From Algibacter lectus (GTDB lineage Bacteria > Bacteroidota > Bacteroidia > Flavobacteriales > Flavobacteriaceae), in assembly GCF_900112395.1 (NCBI RefSeq), contig NZ_FOLN01000015.1, positions 18,874 through 82,873 of the forward strand: a DNA stretch of 64,000 nucleotides. Reading direction: 5' to 3'. Positions 36,836 to 46,100 of the stretch are shown in pieces. The position numbers and the translations under genes were made by a program. The stretch's first letter is position 1. Each line of letters starts with the position of its first letter. The notes under the pieces are model-generated. The model did no database searches. It was not told the DNA's origin and saw only the letters and a program-made list of their open reading frames with translations.

Positions 36836-38038
36836 TTGAAAATACTTCATACAGCCGATTGGCATTTAGGACATAGATTACACGAGCAATCTCAAGTAGC
36901 CGAACAAACTTTATTTTTAAGTTGGATTGAAACATATATCAGTACGGAGAAAATAGACGTTTTATTGATTTCAGGAGATGTATTTGATACGGGTTCGCCT
37001 TCCAATCAAAGTTTAGAAATGTATTATAGCTTTTTGGTGAAGTTGAAAGGTACAAGTTGCAAATCCATTATTATTACCGGAGGAAATCATGATTCTGCAG
37101 GAACTTTAAATGCACCAAAACACATTCTCGATGCTTTATCGATTAAAGTGGTTGGTAAAGCAACGGAAGAGATAGAAGATGAAGTTTTTGAAATTGACAT
37201 CGAAGGTGAAAAAGTAGTTGTTGCTGCCGTTCCATACTTGCGTGATGGTGATATTAGAAGAGCTGTTGCCGGAGAATCTTTCGACGAACTTATTGATAAA
37301 TATAAAACAGCATTAATTAATCATTATCAAGCAGCTGCCGAGCAATGTAAGCTAGTAAATACCACCGATGCTCCCGTTATTGCTATGGGGCATTTGTTTG
37401 CAACAGGAGGCTCTGTTTCAGATAGCGAACAAAATATTTATGTAGGAACATTGGGCCATATTGGTGCTGAAGATTTCCCTGAGTACTTCGATTATATTGC
37501 TTTAGGACATTTGCATCGACCTCAAATAATTGGAGAAAATGATAAAGTACGCTATTCAGGTTCACCACATATTTTGAGTTTTAGTGAAATAACTTATAAT
37601 AAAAACATTATTGTTTTAACCGTTGAAGACAATAAAATAAGTGCCATCGACGATGTTGTTATTCCTCGTTTTAGGGAGTTTTATAAGTTGGTTGGTACCG
37701 TAACAGAATGTATAGATGCATTTTCTAATTTGGTTTCTAATGAATTCCAATTAACACCATGGGTAGAAATTGTGCTTAATGAGACACATACCATAAATAC
37801 TGATGATTTAAAAAAAGCTGCAGAAAATTATCCGTTTGAAATATTAAAAACGGCTTTAAAAACACAGCGTAGGCAAAAAGGTATTGAGGAATTATTAGAA
37901 GAAACAAAATCTATAAAAGAGTTATTACCAGCTGAAGTTTTTAAATTGAAATGTAAAGAAATTGGTTTCGATTTAGAGAACAGGCCAGAGGTGGAAGATG
38001 CTTTTAATGAAATTTTACAATCTGTTAAGAATCAGTAA
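36836..38038 (+). CDS. sbcD: Exonuclease SbcCD, subunit D
   Basis: A 400-residue Mre11-type nuclease with the metallophosphoesterase motifs ILHTADWHLGHR at the start, SGDVFDTG near residue 50, GGNHDS near 84, MGHLFATGG near 182 and LGHLHRPQ near 223. SbcCD cuts hairpins and DNA ends during replication and repair. The start is a TTG at 36836, since no ATG or GTG gives the conserved MKILHTADWH N-terminus. Its stop is 12 bp from the sbcC start. SbcCD attacks long palindromes, which is of interest because a 38-bp palindrome lies at 60262. Confidence 0.95.
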   Translation: MKILHTADWHLGHRLHEQSQVAEQTLFLSWIETYISTEKIDVLLISGDVFDTGSPSNQSLEMYYSFLVKLKGTSCKSIIITGGNHDSAGTLNAPKHILDALSIKVVGKATEEIEDEVFEIDIEGEKVVVAAVPYLRDGDIRRAVAGESFDELIDKYKTALINHYQAAAEQCKLVNTTDAPVIAMGHLFATGGSVSDSEQNIYVGTLGHIGAEDFPEYFDYIALGHLHRPQIIGENDKVRYSGSPHILSFSEITYNKNIIVLTVEDNKISAIDDVVIPRFREFYKLVGTVTECIDAFSNLVSNEFQLTPWVEIVLNETHTINTDDLKKAAENYPFEILKTALKTQRRQKGIEELLEETKSIKELLPAEVFKLKCKEIGFDLENRPEVEDAFNEILQSVKNQ

Positions 38039-38050
38039 GGGTAAAGGACT

Positions 38051-41000
38051 ATGAAAATTTTAAAAATAGAATTACAAAATATAAATTCTTTACGCTCCAA
38101 TACTTCTATTGTTATAGATTTTGAAAGTGAACAGTTTAAAGATGTTGGTTTGTATGCTATTACAGGTTCTACAGGAGCAGGTAAAACTACTATTTTAGAT
38201 GCTATTACTATTGCGTTATATCATAATGTACCTAGATTTAATGGCTCTAAAGGCACATTGATTGATGTGGTTAGCCATGGTGCTGATGATGCTTTTAGTA
38301 GAGTAACTTTTGAAAATGATAATATAGTTTATGATGCCTTCTGGGGAATGAAGGTTGCCGATAAATCTGGTAAAAAGTATAAAAACCCAAAGGAAGAAGT
38401 TAGTTTAAAGAACTTAACAACAGGTGCTATTTTGGCGAGTCAGAAACGGAGTTTAATATCAGAAGTGGTTCGAGTAACTCAATTAGATTACAATCAGTTT
38501 TTACGGTCTGTAATGCTTGCTCAAGGGGAATTTGCTTCGTTTTTAACGGCTAAAGGTCCTGAGAAAGGGAAGCTGTTAGAACAAATTACAGGCGAAGAAA
38601 TTTATAAAAAAATAGGGCAGAGCATTCAAGAAAGAAAAGCAAAAGAAGAAAATGCGCTTAAAGATATTCAGTCTAGAATTAATTCCGATGATGTTTTGTC
38701 AGAAGAAGCTAAGGTTGAGTTAACTCAAAAAGATAAAACACTCGATACCGAAATTTTAAAGATTGAAAAGGAGATAAAAACCACTCAAAATATTGTAGAA
38801 TGGTATGTGAAATTTCAGAAAATACTTGATGAATCTCAAAAATTAGAAATAGAATCTAAGGAGGTAAATTTATTTATTGAAAAGCATAAACAAGAATTAG
38901 AACAGTTAGATTTAAATGAAAAGGCAGCACCTTTTAAAGAGTTACTTCAGAATTTAAATAGAACAGAGCAAGAGTCTGTTGATAAATCTAAACAATTAGA
39001 ACGTTTAGAGTCTGAACTTAAAACCTTAAAGCCTGAGGTTGAAAAACTAAGTTCACAAACTCAGAAAGAAATAGAGTTGCTAAATGTGGCAGACAAAACG
39101 TTTGCAGATTGGTTACCAAAATTTGATGCTATAAATGGCTTAGACAGTAAGCTTAAAAATGAAGTTGAAAATAAGCAAAAAGCAACATTGGAATTAGAAG
39201 CGTTAGATAACCAAATTAAGTTTTTAAGAGAAGAACAAACTAAATTGAATAAAGATTTAGCGGATACTGAAGCTAAAATAAAAATAGATCAAAGCTTTAT
39301 TTCTGAGCATAAATTATTGAAGGATGTTGATTTACAAATATCCAATTGGGCAAGTGAATTAACTGCTTTAAAAGCTAAAAAAGAAAGTTTAAAAGAAGCT
39401 CAAGATTTTGTATCTGTAAAAAAAGAAGAGGTAGAAAAAACAGAAGCGCGCTTAAAAGAGGGTAATAAATTACTAAAAGTTGAAACTGCCGAAATTGAAA
39501 AAACAGAAAAGCTATTAGCTGAGATCACTTTAAAATTATCTAAAAATAATTTAACCGATTTACTAGAGGCTAAAACCAAATTAGCCACCAAAGAAACAAA
39601 CTGGAAACAGTTTAAAACGCTATCTGAGCAAATACTAAAAGTTGAAAGAGAACAAACCGATTTATTAGCGAAACAAAAAGCGCTTACAAAGGTATTAGAG
39701 GTTAGTAAAAAGGAAATACAAGCGGTTAAGCAACAAATTGAAGTTCAAGAAAAATCGGTTGCAGATGCGGATAAAATTTTAAACTTAGAGAAAAGTATTT
39801 CTAAATATGAAGCTGATCGTAAGAGTTTAACAGAAGGAACACCTTGTGGATTGTGTGGTTCATTAGAGCATCCGTTTGCCGAGAATTTGGTTTCGGTAGG
39901 TGTTTCAAAATCGGAATTAGAACTAAATAAACGCAAAGAAAAGCTGCAAGCCTTAATTGTTTCAAAAAACGAATTAGAGAAAAAAGAAGTTGTAGCGACC
40001 ACAACCATCGATGGATTAACGCAACGTAGTGGTCTAATTAATGATGAAGTAAAAGCATTAAAATTAAAGACGAAACAATTAAATATAGATTGTGAGTTAT
40101 CGAATGCAACTCAAATTGAAATTGAGGTTAAAAAAGTAGCGCAGGATATTTTGTTGCTAGATGAAAAGTTAAAAGTAGCTCAACAATTACAAAACGGTAG
40201 CAATAAATTAAACGATACTTTTAAAATACAAAGTGAGAGGTTTAATAAGATTAAAAATGGTGTAGCCACGCTTGCTGAAAAGAATAAAAATAGCAATAAA
40301 GATATTGCAGAAAAGCAAAAACTAATTGTTAATTTAAAAGAAATGTGTAATAATTTAGAGACAGCGTTAGAAGCAAAACTATCTAAATTTAATTACCAAT
40401 TACCTTCAACAGAAAAGAGTAGCGAGTTTATTGAAAGCCTTAAAATTTTAATAGCGAATTTTAATAAAAAAGAGAAGAATTTAGACTTATTAAAATCGAG
40501 TATATCAGTTGTAAACACTAAGTTAGAAAATAATAAGGAGAAGTTAGAAATACAACTTAAAGCAAAAGAAGTTTGTTCTAAAACGATTACAGTTTCTACT
40601 GTTAAAATAGAACAATTACAAAAACAGCGTGAAGCTATTTTACCTATTGCTATTTCTGTAGAACATAAGCGAGAACTTTTGCAAACAGAACGAATGGCTT
40701 TGTCTAAAAAGGTAGAGTTAAGCAAGCAGAAACGCCAAGAGTTTTTAGATTTACAAAACAAAAAAGAAGCTTTAAAAATAGAAACGAATAAGGAGGTATT
40801 AGTTTTAAGAGAAAAGCTAGACACGTTAAATTCTGTTTTTGATACTCAATTAAAAGTTAGCGATTTTGATACAAGAGAATTGGTTCAGAAAGCAATACTT
40901 CTAGATGCCGATTTGGTGCGGTTCACTAAAAATAAAGAAGCGATAAAAGAAAAACAACTTCGCTTAAAAGCATACCGAGAATCTAACGAAAAAGCTAAAG

Positions 41001-41704
41001 CAGATTTAAAAAAAATTAAAACATTTGAAATTACTGAGGCCGAGAGTAAATTGGCTTTGGAAGATTTGAATAAGACAAATAAAACGCTGCTATCGGAAAA
41101 AGGTGAGATTATACAAGCCTTTAAAAAGGATAAGGAAATTAGAGATCGAAATAAAGAAATCTATAAAAAAATAGATGCTCAAGAAACGGTTTGCAATGTT
41201 TGGAGAGAGCTATTTAAAATTATAGGGAATTCTAAAGATGCCTTTAATGTATATGTGCAACGATTAACTTTAAAGCATTTACTAGACCTTGCCAATGTAC
41301 ATTTGTATAAATTGAATAAACGTTATTCTTTAAAAATGGAAGAGGCTTACAAACCTAAAGAGGAACTTAATTTTAATTTAATAGACCATTACCAAACGGA
41401 CCAGGCCAGATTGGTAGACACATCTAGTGGTGGTGAGAAGTTTATTATTAGTTTGGCTTTAGCTTTAGGATTGTCTGATTTGGCTAGTAAAAATGTGAAA
41501 ATCGATTCGTTGTTTATTGATGAAGGTTTCGGAACCTTGGATAAAAATACTTTAGAAACGGTTATCTCGACTTTAGAAACTTTGCAATCGCAAGGTAAAA
41601 TGATTGGTATAATATCTCACGTTGAAAATTTAAAAGACCGTATTTCTACTCAAATTCAAATTACTAAAAAGAATAATGGAGTGAGTGTGGTGGATATAAT
41701 GTAA
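38051..41704 (+). CDS. sbcC: Exonuclease SbcCD, subunit C (Rad50-type ATPase)
   Basis: A 1217-residue SMC-like protein. The N-terminal half ATPase has Walker A TGSTGAGKTTILDAI near residue 40 and the conserved QGEFASFL near 160. Long coiled coils run from about 180 to 560 and 670 to 1040. They surround the zinc-hook CGLCG near residue 600. The C-terminal half has the ABC signature SSGGEKFIISLALALGL near residue 1120 and Walker B IDEGFGTLD. It works with SbcD. The next gene starts 10 bp later. Confidence 0.96.
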   Translation: MKILKIELQNINSLRSNTSIVIDFESEQFKDVGLYAITGSTGAGKTTILDAITIALYHNVPRFNGSKGTLIDVVSHGADDAFSRVTFENDNIVYDAFWGMKVADKSGKKYKNPKEEVSLKNLTTGAILASQKRSLISEVVRVTQLDYNQFLRSVMLAQGEFASFLTAKGPEKGKLLEQITGEEIYKKIGQSIQERKAKEENALKDIQSRINSDDVLSEEAKVELTQKDKTLDTEILKIEKEIKTTQNIVEWYVKFQKILDESQKLEIESKEVNLFIEKHKQELEQLDLNEKAAPFKELLQNLNRTEQESVDKSKQLERLESELKTLKPEVEKLSSQTQKEIELLNVADKTFADWLPKFDAINGLDSKLKNEVENKQKATLELEALDNQIKFLREEQTKLNKDLADTEAKIKIDQSFISEHKLLKDVDLQISNWASELTALKAKKESLKEAQDFVSVKKEEVEKTEARLKEGNKLLKVETAEIEKTEKLLAEITLKLSKNNLTDLLEAKTKLATKETNWKQFKTLSEQILKVEREQTDLLAKQKALTKVLEVSKKEIQAVKQQIEVQEKSVADADKILNLEKSISKYEADRKSLTEGTPCGLCGSLEHPFAENLVSVGVSKSELELNKRKEKLQALIVSKNELEKKEVVATTTIDGLTQRSGLINDEVKALKLKTKQLNIDCELSNATQIEIEVKKVAQDILLLDEKLKVAQQLQNGSNKLNDTFKIQSERFNKIKNGVATLAEKNKNSNKDIAEKQKLIVNLKEMCNNLETALEAKLSKFNYQLPSTEKSSEFIESLKILIANFNKKEKNLDLLKSSISVVNTKLENNKEKLEIQLKAKEVCSKTITVSTVKIEQLQKQREAILPIAISVEHKRELLQTERMALSKKVELSKQKRQEFLDLQNKKEALKIETNKEVLVLREKLDTLNSVFDTQLKVSDFDTRELVQKAILLDADLVRFTKNKEAIKEKQLRLKAYRESNEKAKADLKKIKTFEITEAESKLALEDLNKTNKTLLSEKGEIIQAFKKDKEIRDRNKEIYKKIDAQETVCNVWRELFKIIGNSKDAFNVYVQRLTLKHLLDLANVHLYKLNKRYSLKMEEAYKPKEELNFNLIDHYQTDQARLVDTSSGGEKFIISLALALGLSDLASKNVKIDSLFIDEGFGTLDKNTLETVISTLETLQSQGKMIGIISHVENLKDRISTQIQITKKNNGVSVVDIM

Positions 41705-41714
41705 TTCAAGACTG

Positions 41715-42200
41715 ATGAAAAAAAATGATGTTTTATTAGTTTTATGGGTGATTTTTGGATTTGTATTTGTGACGGCTGTTGATACCATCTTAAATTTTAT
41801 TATTCATTTATTGTATTTTAGTCTGGTTGAGTTAGGTGTTTCTTTTCTCATTTTGACTTATTTACTCCCATCAATTACGTTGGTCGCATATTTGTTTACC
41901 GCATATTTTGTGGTTGGCAAAATTAATAGAAAATCTCTTGGATTAGAATTATATAAAAGGGAATTCCCTAAACTACTATTGGTAGTTTTAAGTCTTATTA
42001 TCTTTATTTTAGGGCCATTGACAAATTGGTTGTCTGGACTATATAGTGAAAGTGCATCTAAAAGTCACCATGGCGATATTCAAAGCTTTTTGGTGTTTTA
42101 TGGATGGTTTACCGCTGGTTTTGGAATTTCTCAAATGATAACTTTAGTCAGTCTTGTAATTTATTTGCTTATTAAGTTAAAAGACTTAAATAATAATTAA
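41715..42200 (+). CDS. Hypothetical four-helix membrane protein
   Basis: I do not recognise this 161-residue protein. Four hydrophobic helices are evident at about 5-32, 40-68, 84-106 and 125-152. Short basic loops lie between them, and a soluble segment SESASKSHHGD comes before the last helix. It begins 10 bp after sbcC and is probably read through from it, but nothing in its sequence points to DNA repair. Confidence 0.75.
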   Translation: MKKNDVLLVLWVIFGFVFVTAVDTILNFIIHLLYFSLVELGVSFLILTYLLPSITLVAYLFTAYFVVGKINRKSLGLELYKREFPKLLLVVLSLIIFILGPLTNWLSGLYSESASKSHHGDIQSFLVFYGWFTAGFGISQMITLVSLVIYLLIKLKDLNNN

Positions 42201-42262
42201 AGATGTTTTGTTAAAAGAAGAGGGACTAAAGTTATTTTAATCTTTCCAAAACATATTACCAC

Positions 42263-42420
42263 AGCCGTAACTCGCGTTAGGGATTGCAACGGCATCCTTT
42301 TTTAAAGATTAAGAAAATAGCATCGGTTTAGTTTATGTTTTAATTTGAGGTCTGAACTTGCTTAAAGTAGCCTAAGCTAAAAAAGATATAGTGTAAAGCC
42401 CGACCCTTGTGGTAACGCCC
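42263..42420 (+). repeat. Complex intergenic repeat, copy A
   Basis: Two conserved blocks are about 75 bases apart. Block 1 contains TTAGGGATTGCAACGGCATC (from 42277). Block 2 contains AAAGATATAGTGTAAAGCCC (from 42382) followed by GACC and GGTAACGCCC. The same blocks occur on the other strand at 47566-47738. The GGGAT/ATCC words of block 1 can pair, which suggests an RNA or DNA fold. Confidence 0.85.
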
Positions 42421-42436
42421 AAACTATTAAAAATGA

Positions 42437-42482
42437 AAAACCCCGTGATGTTGCTTTAAGGCAAACTATTCACAGGGATTTT
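42437..42482 (-). terminator. Terminator for the Arg/Asn/Thr-rich protein gene
   Basis: AAAACCCCGTGA (42437-42448) pairs imperfectly with TCACAGGGATTTT (42470-42482). An inner TTGC/GCAA stem is present. The A run gives a U tail on the minus strand. Confidence 0.65.
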
Positions 42483-42503
42483 CGTACTAACCAACCAAAA
42501 TTT

Positions 42504-43652
42504 TTATGATCGTCTACGTGTGGTAGTTGTTGTCGATCTTGTATTATTGCTAGATTTTCGACTACTTTGTGTGGCTTTACTATTGCTAGTTCTTGGTGCT
42601 TTAGTAACGGTAGCTACACGTTTAGTGCTTCTAGTATTATTGCTGTTTCTAGTATATGTACGAGCCTTTGTTGCTTTTGGATTTTTAGATACCGTATTTA
42701 TTTTCGTACGGGTTACATTTCTAGTATTTGTACTGTTTGCACTAGGTCTTGTAGATCTAGTGGTTGTAGTTTTAGTAACCGTTCTGTTTGGTGTTGTTTT
42801 TACTACACGACTATTATTGCGTTGTGTATAATTACGGTTTGTACTTTTTGCATTAGAGTTTCTATTTGGTGATGTTGTTGTGTAACGACGGTTGTTATTT
42901 GTTGTTACTTTACGTCTGGTTTGTGCGTTACGGTTAATTTTAGTAACGTTTCTAGAACTTCTATTTACTGTAGCGTAATTACGGTTTCTGGCAACAGTAT
43001 TTCCACGACGACTATATATAGCTGATGATGGACGGTGGTTGTTGTAAAACGGACGGTTGTACACATAACGCACTGGAGCATAATGTTGACGGTAAGGACG
43101 ATTAAATACTACACGAAAATTAACTGATGGCGTGCGGTAATAATTGTGCCATGGACGGTAAATGTAACCACGGTTATATACGTTTATAAAACCAGTATAG
43201 TGAGAATATCTGTTATAACGATCGTAATGCACATATAGTCCACCAACTCTAGATATGTAACCATTGTTGTTGTAGTTTATGTTTACGTTTCCGGCTTGAG
43301 AAATTCTACCGTAATAATCGTAATAAATAGGTGTGTTTTCTATTTGAATAATTGCACCAAATTCATCGTACTGCACGTATGCATTATAATCGTAACCAGA
43401 GTTAAAACTTAAATCTAGATTTCTAGAATGTAATGATACATTTACGTTTGATGTTTGACGTTGTAAATTGAAATCGAATTGACCATCGGCAAATACCGAA
43501 AATTCTATACCGTTTTCAACAAATATGAAAGAGCTGCCGTAACCTCTGTTAATATTTGATGCTTCGTTTGTTTGGTTGGCGGTTGTTGTGTCTGCACTAG
43601 CGGTGAATCCTGCAAGGACCAATCCGGCTAATAAGAATATATACTTTTTCAT
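42504..43652 (-). CDS. Exported protein with a very basic Asn/Thr/Arg/Ser-rich C-terminal half
   Basis: This 382-residue protein has a signal peptide ending TASADTT. Residues 40-150 are rich in Tyr, Asn and Gly and look beta-structured (ISQAGNVNINYNNNGYISRV). From about residue 200 to the end it is low-complexity, almost only Arg, Asn, Thr, Ser and Lys, without acidic residues (for example TKTTTTRSTRPSANSTN). I do not recognise a function. Similar proteins are common in Bacteroidetes. The basic tail could bind polyanions such as LPS or DNA, which is speculation. It has its own terminator and is transcribed alone. Confidence 0.8.
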   Translation of the reverse strand: MKKYIFLLAGLVLAGFTASADTTTANQTNEASNINRGYGSSFIFVENGIEFSVFADGQFDFNLQRQTSNVNVSLHSRNLDLSFNSGYDYNAYVQYDEFGAIIQIENTPIYYDYYGRISQAGNVNINYNNNGYISRVGGLYVHYDRYNRYSHYTGFINVYNRGYIYRPWHNYYRTPSVNFRVVFNRPYRQHYAPVRYVYNRPFYNNHRPSSAIYSRRGNTVARNRNYATVNRSSRNVTKINRNAQTRRKVTTNNNRRYTTTSPNRNSNAKSTNRNYTQRNNSRVVKTTPNRTVTKTTTTRSTRPSANSTNTRNVTRTKINTVSKNPKATKARTYTRNSNNTRSTKRVATVTKAPRTSNSKATQSSRKSSNNTRSTTTTTRRRS

Positions 43653-43946
43653 ATCTGTATGTTTTAATGTTATACAGTTAGGTAATTACAAACAGCGTGC
43701 CAAAAAACAGAAGTAAGTATTAGTGTGTTGATTTTGAGGTTGTTATTTTTATTTTTTAAGATAAAACAGAGGTGTTAAATTTAAATATTAGGTTGTGGAA
43801 ATTTAAATTTAATTGAAAATTTGAGTAAAAACTAATTGGTAATAGATGATGATACTCGGCTCTAAACTAAAATTAGAACACATAATAGCAACATACAAAT
43901 CTATGATGTGTAGGGTAGAGGTAATCTATTATTTAGGTATTAGGTT

Positions 43947-44603
43947 CTAAAAATGCGTCGTAATTTTATCGAAGGTAATAGTTTTAAAATCTTCAATTTT
44001 TAGGTTTGCATTGGTATAATCCTGATTTTTTGAGTGTATACTATCAAAACCTACGCAAAATATATGCGCATCGTTTGCAGCTTTAATACCGTTGGTAGAG
44101 TCTTCAATAACCATACATTCCGATGTTTTAAAACCTGATGCTTCGGCTGCTTTTACAAAAATTTCTGGGTGTGGTTTAGATGCTTTTAAATCGGCACCAC
44201 TTAATTTGGCTTTAAAATATTGGTTTAAATCGAAACGTTTAAAAATACGTTCAATACTTGGCATAGATGCCGATGATGCTAAAACCAGAGTAAGCCCATT
44301 AGCATGATAGTTTTTTATTAAATCTAAAACACCATTTATTAAATCGAAATCTTTATCGTTTTCAAAAATGTATTCGTAATGTTTTCTTTTTAAGGCTACT
44401 AAAGCTTCTGGAGTTTCATCTAAATTAAAATGATCTTTAACTTGCTTGCAAACGTTAAGCGTAGATTGCCCGGTGTAAGATTCGTATAGCTCATTAGAAA
44501 CATTGGCGCCAACATCGCTAAACATTTTATGATAAGCATAATGGTGTAGCGGTTCGCTATCTATTATTACTCCATCCATATCGAAAATTACAGCTTTTAA
44601 CAT
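43947..44603 (-). CDS. HAD family hydrolase (beta-phosphoglucomutase-like)
   Basis: This is a 218-residue HAD-IA phosphatase or mutase. Motif I is AVIFDMDGVIIDSEPLHH at the N-terminus, motif II is LASSAS near residue 110, motif III is the lysine of ASKPHPEIF near 145, and motif IV is MVIEDSTNGIKAA near 168. The helical cap after motif I is of the beta-phosphoglucomutase type. Substrates of this subgroup are sugar phosphates, but the sequence does not settle which. No maltose-metabolism genes are nearby. The roughly 290 bp before it (43653-43946) contain nothing I recognise. Confidence 0.92.
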   Translation of the reverse strand: MLKAVIFDMDGVIIDSEPLHHYAYHKMFSDVGANVSNELYESYTGQSTLNVCKQVKDHFNLDETPEALVALKRKHYEYIFENDKDFDLINGVLDLIKNYHANGLTLVLASSASMPSIERIFKRFDLNQYFKAKLSGADLKASKPHPEIFVKAAEASGFKTSECMVIEDSTNGIKAANDAHIFCVGFDSIHSKNQDYTNANLKIEDFKTITFDKITTHF

Positions 44604-44700
44604 CTCAAAATTTATTTTGGGCTAAGATAAAAGAAATCGTTTCAATATCTAAAACGAGGTTCAAATTATTAAATTTGTAGCTTAAACTCCGTTAATTATT

Positions 44701-45126
44701 ATGGTTGCTGTTTTATCCTTATTACTTAGTATTGTATTTCTTGTGCTTGCGGTTATTCATTTTAATTGGTTTTCTGGCGGAACATTTGGTATTGAGGCCT
44801 CACTACCCACTAAAGATAACGGCGAGCGGGTTTTAAACCCTAAAAAAATGGATAGTGCTATTGTTGGCTTTGCGCTATTAGCGTTTTGTTGTTTTTACTT
44901 TTATAAGTCGGGCGTAGCAACAGTTTATTTGCCTAATTGGATTATGCAGTACACTGGCTGGATTATAGCATTGTTGTTTTTTATTCGTGCTATTGGCGAT
45001 TTTAAATATGTAGGCTTTTTTAAGAGCGTAAAACAGACTACTTTTGGCACCCTGGATACAACCTATTATGCACCGTTGTGTTTAGTTATTAGTAGTGTTG
45101 GCATTATAATAGAAATTTTAAACTAG
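44701..45126 (+). CDS. DUF3995 family membrane protein
   Basis: This 141-residue protein has four hydrophobic helices and the DUF3995 pattern: an N-terminal helix ending FNWFSGG, then LPTKDNGERVLNPKK, and a C-terminal FIRAIGDFKYVGFFKSVK. Function is unknown. The next gene, rlmF, begins within a few bases of its stop, so translational coupling is likely. Confidence 0.88.
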   Translation: MVAVLSLLLSIVFLVLAVIHFNWFSGGTFGIEASLPTKDNGERVLNPKKMDSAIVGFALLAFCCFYFYKSGVATVYLPNWIMQYTGWIIALLFFIRAIGDFKYVGFFKSVKQTTFGTLDTTYYAPLCLVISSVGIIIEILN

Positions 45127-45131
45127 AAATT

Positions 45132-46007
45132 ATCAAAACAACTCCAAATTTTCATCCAAAAAATAAGCATAAATCGGGTTACGATTTAGAGGCTTTATGT
45201 AATGTATATCCAGAATTAAAGCCCTTTGTTTTCGAAAACAGACACCAAACGGTAACTATAGATTTTGCTAAGCCTAAGGCTGTAAAAGCACTTAATACGG
45301 CTTTATTGCTAAAAGATTACGGTATTAAGTTTTGGGAGTTTCCTGAGGAGAATTTATGTCCGCCAATTCCTGGTCGTGTAGATTATTTGCATCATATAGC
45401 ACATTTAGTTAAAAAAGCAAACACAGAAAACGGCGTTAAAATATTAGATATCGGTACAGGTGCAAGTTGCATTTATCCACTTTTGGGCTATGCAGAATAT
45501 AACTGGGAGTTTGTAGCTACAGATATTGATGGCGCTTCGTTAAAAAATGCGCAAAGAATAATAGATAAAAACAAGATGGGTAATGCTATTAAGCTGCGCC
45601 ATCAAGAAGATAGTGCCGAAATTTTTAACGGTATTTTAGATGAAGGTGAGACTTTCGCAGTGTCTATATGTAATCCTCCGTTTTTTAATTCTGAAGAAGA
45701 AGCTGATGAAGCAACCACTAAAAAATTAAAGAATTTAGGTAAAAAGACAGATAAAATAGTCCGTAACTTTTCGGGTACCAATAACGAGCTTTGTTATAAA
45801 GGTGGTGAAAAAGCTTTTTTACATACTTATTTATATGAAAGCTCATTGCATAAAGAAAGCTGCAAGTGGTTTACAACCTTAGTATCTAAAAAAGATTTAA
45901 TAAAAGGAATGCAAAAATCGCTGACAAAACTAGGCGCTACAGAGGTTAAAGTAATTAATATGGGACAAGGAAATAAAGTGTCTCGTATTCTAGCTTGGAC
46001 GTTTTAA
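45132..46007 (+). CDS. rlmF: 23S rRNA (adenine(1618)-N6)-methyltransferase, non-canonical start
   Basis: RlmF methylates A1618 of 23S rRNA. The SAM motif ILDIGTGASCIYPLLG and the N6-methyltransferase motif CNPPFFN are present, as is the family N-terminal region FHPKNKHKSGYDLEALC. That N-terminal region lies upstream of the first possible TTG (45306). The frame has no ATG, GTG or TTG between the upstream stop (45093) and the conserved region. The best start is therefore the ATC at 45132 (giving MKTTPNFHPKNKH) or the ATT at 45129. That yields about 291 residues, near the family length. A start from the TTG at 45306 would lose about 58 conserved residues. Confidence 0.85.
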   Translation: MKTTPNFHPKNKHKSGYDLEALCNVYPELKPFVFENRHQTVTIDFAKPKAVKALNTALLLKDYGIKFWEFPEENLCPPIPGRVDYLHHIAHLVKKANTENGVKILDIGTGASCIYPLLGYAEYNWEFVATDIDGASLKNAQRIIDKNKMGNAIKLRHQEDSAEIFNGILDEGETFAVSICNPPFFNSEEEADEATTKKLKNLGKKTDKIVRNFSGTNNELCYKGGEKAFLHTYLYESSLHKESCKWFTTLVSKKDLIKGMQKSLTKLGATEVKVINMGQGNKVSRILAWTF

Positions 46008-46067
46008 GAAATATAAACTATCTCAATTTCCGAAAAATATTAAGCAGAACGCTATACAATACAGAAT

Positions 46068-46100
46068 GCTTATTTGATTTAGATTCTAAATCAAATAAGC
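46068..46100. repeat. Inverted repeat overlapping the 3' end of the ZIP gene
   Basis: Arms of 16 bases (GCTTATTTGATTTAGA and its exact complement) with a one-base centre. The right arm is the last codons and the stop of the ZIP gene. It probably acts as a transcript end or stabiliser between the convergent rlmF and ZIP genes, but has no T run. Confidence 0.7.

Larger units (their letters stand above)
42201..42503. other. Intergenic region with repeat copy A and a terminator
   Basis: About 300 bases between convergent genes. They contain a complex intergenic repeat (42263-42420) and the minus-strand terminator at 42437-42482. No protein-coding frame was recognised. Confidence 0.7.

Noticed and set aside
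42520..42872. Hydrophobic plus-strand frames opposite the Arg/Asn/Thr-rich gene
   Set aside because: The Leu/Val-rich translation is a by-product of the low-complexity basic coding strand.
45306..46007. rlmF starting at the TTG at 45306
   Set aside because: It would delete the conserved FHPKNKHKSGYDL N-terminal region that is clearly encoded upstream in the same frame.
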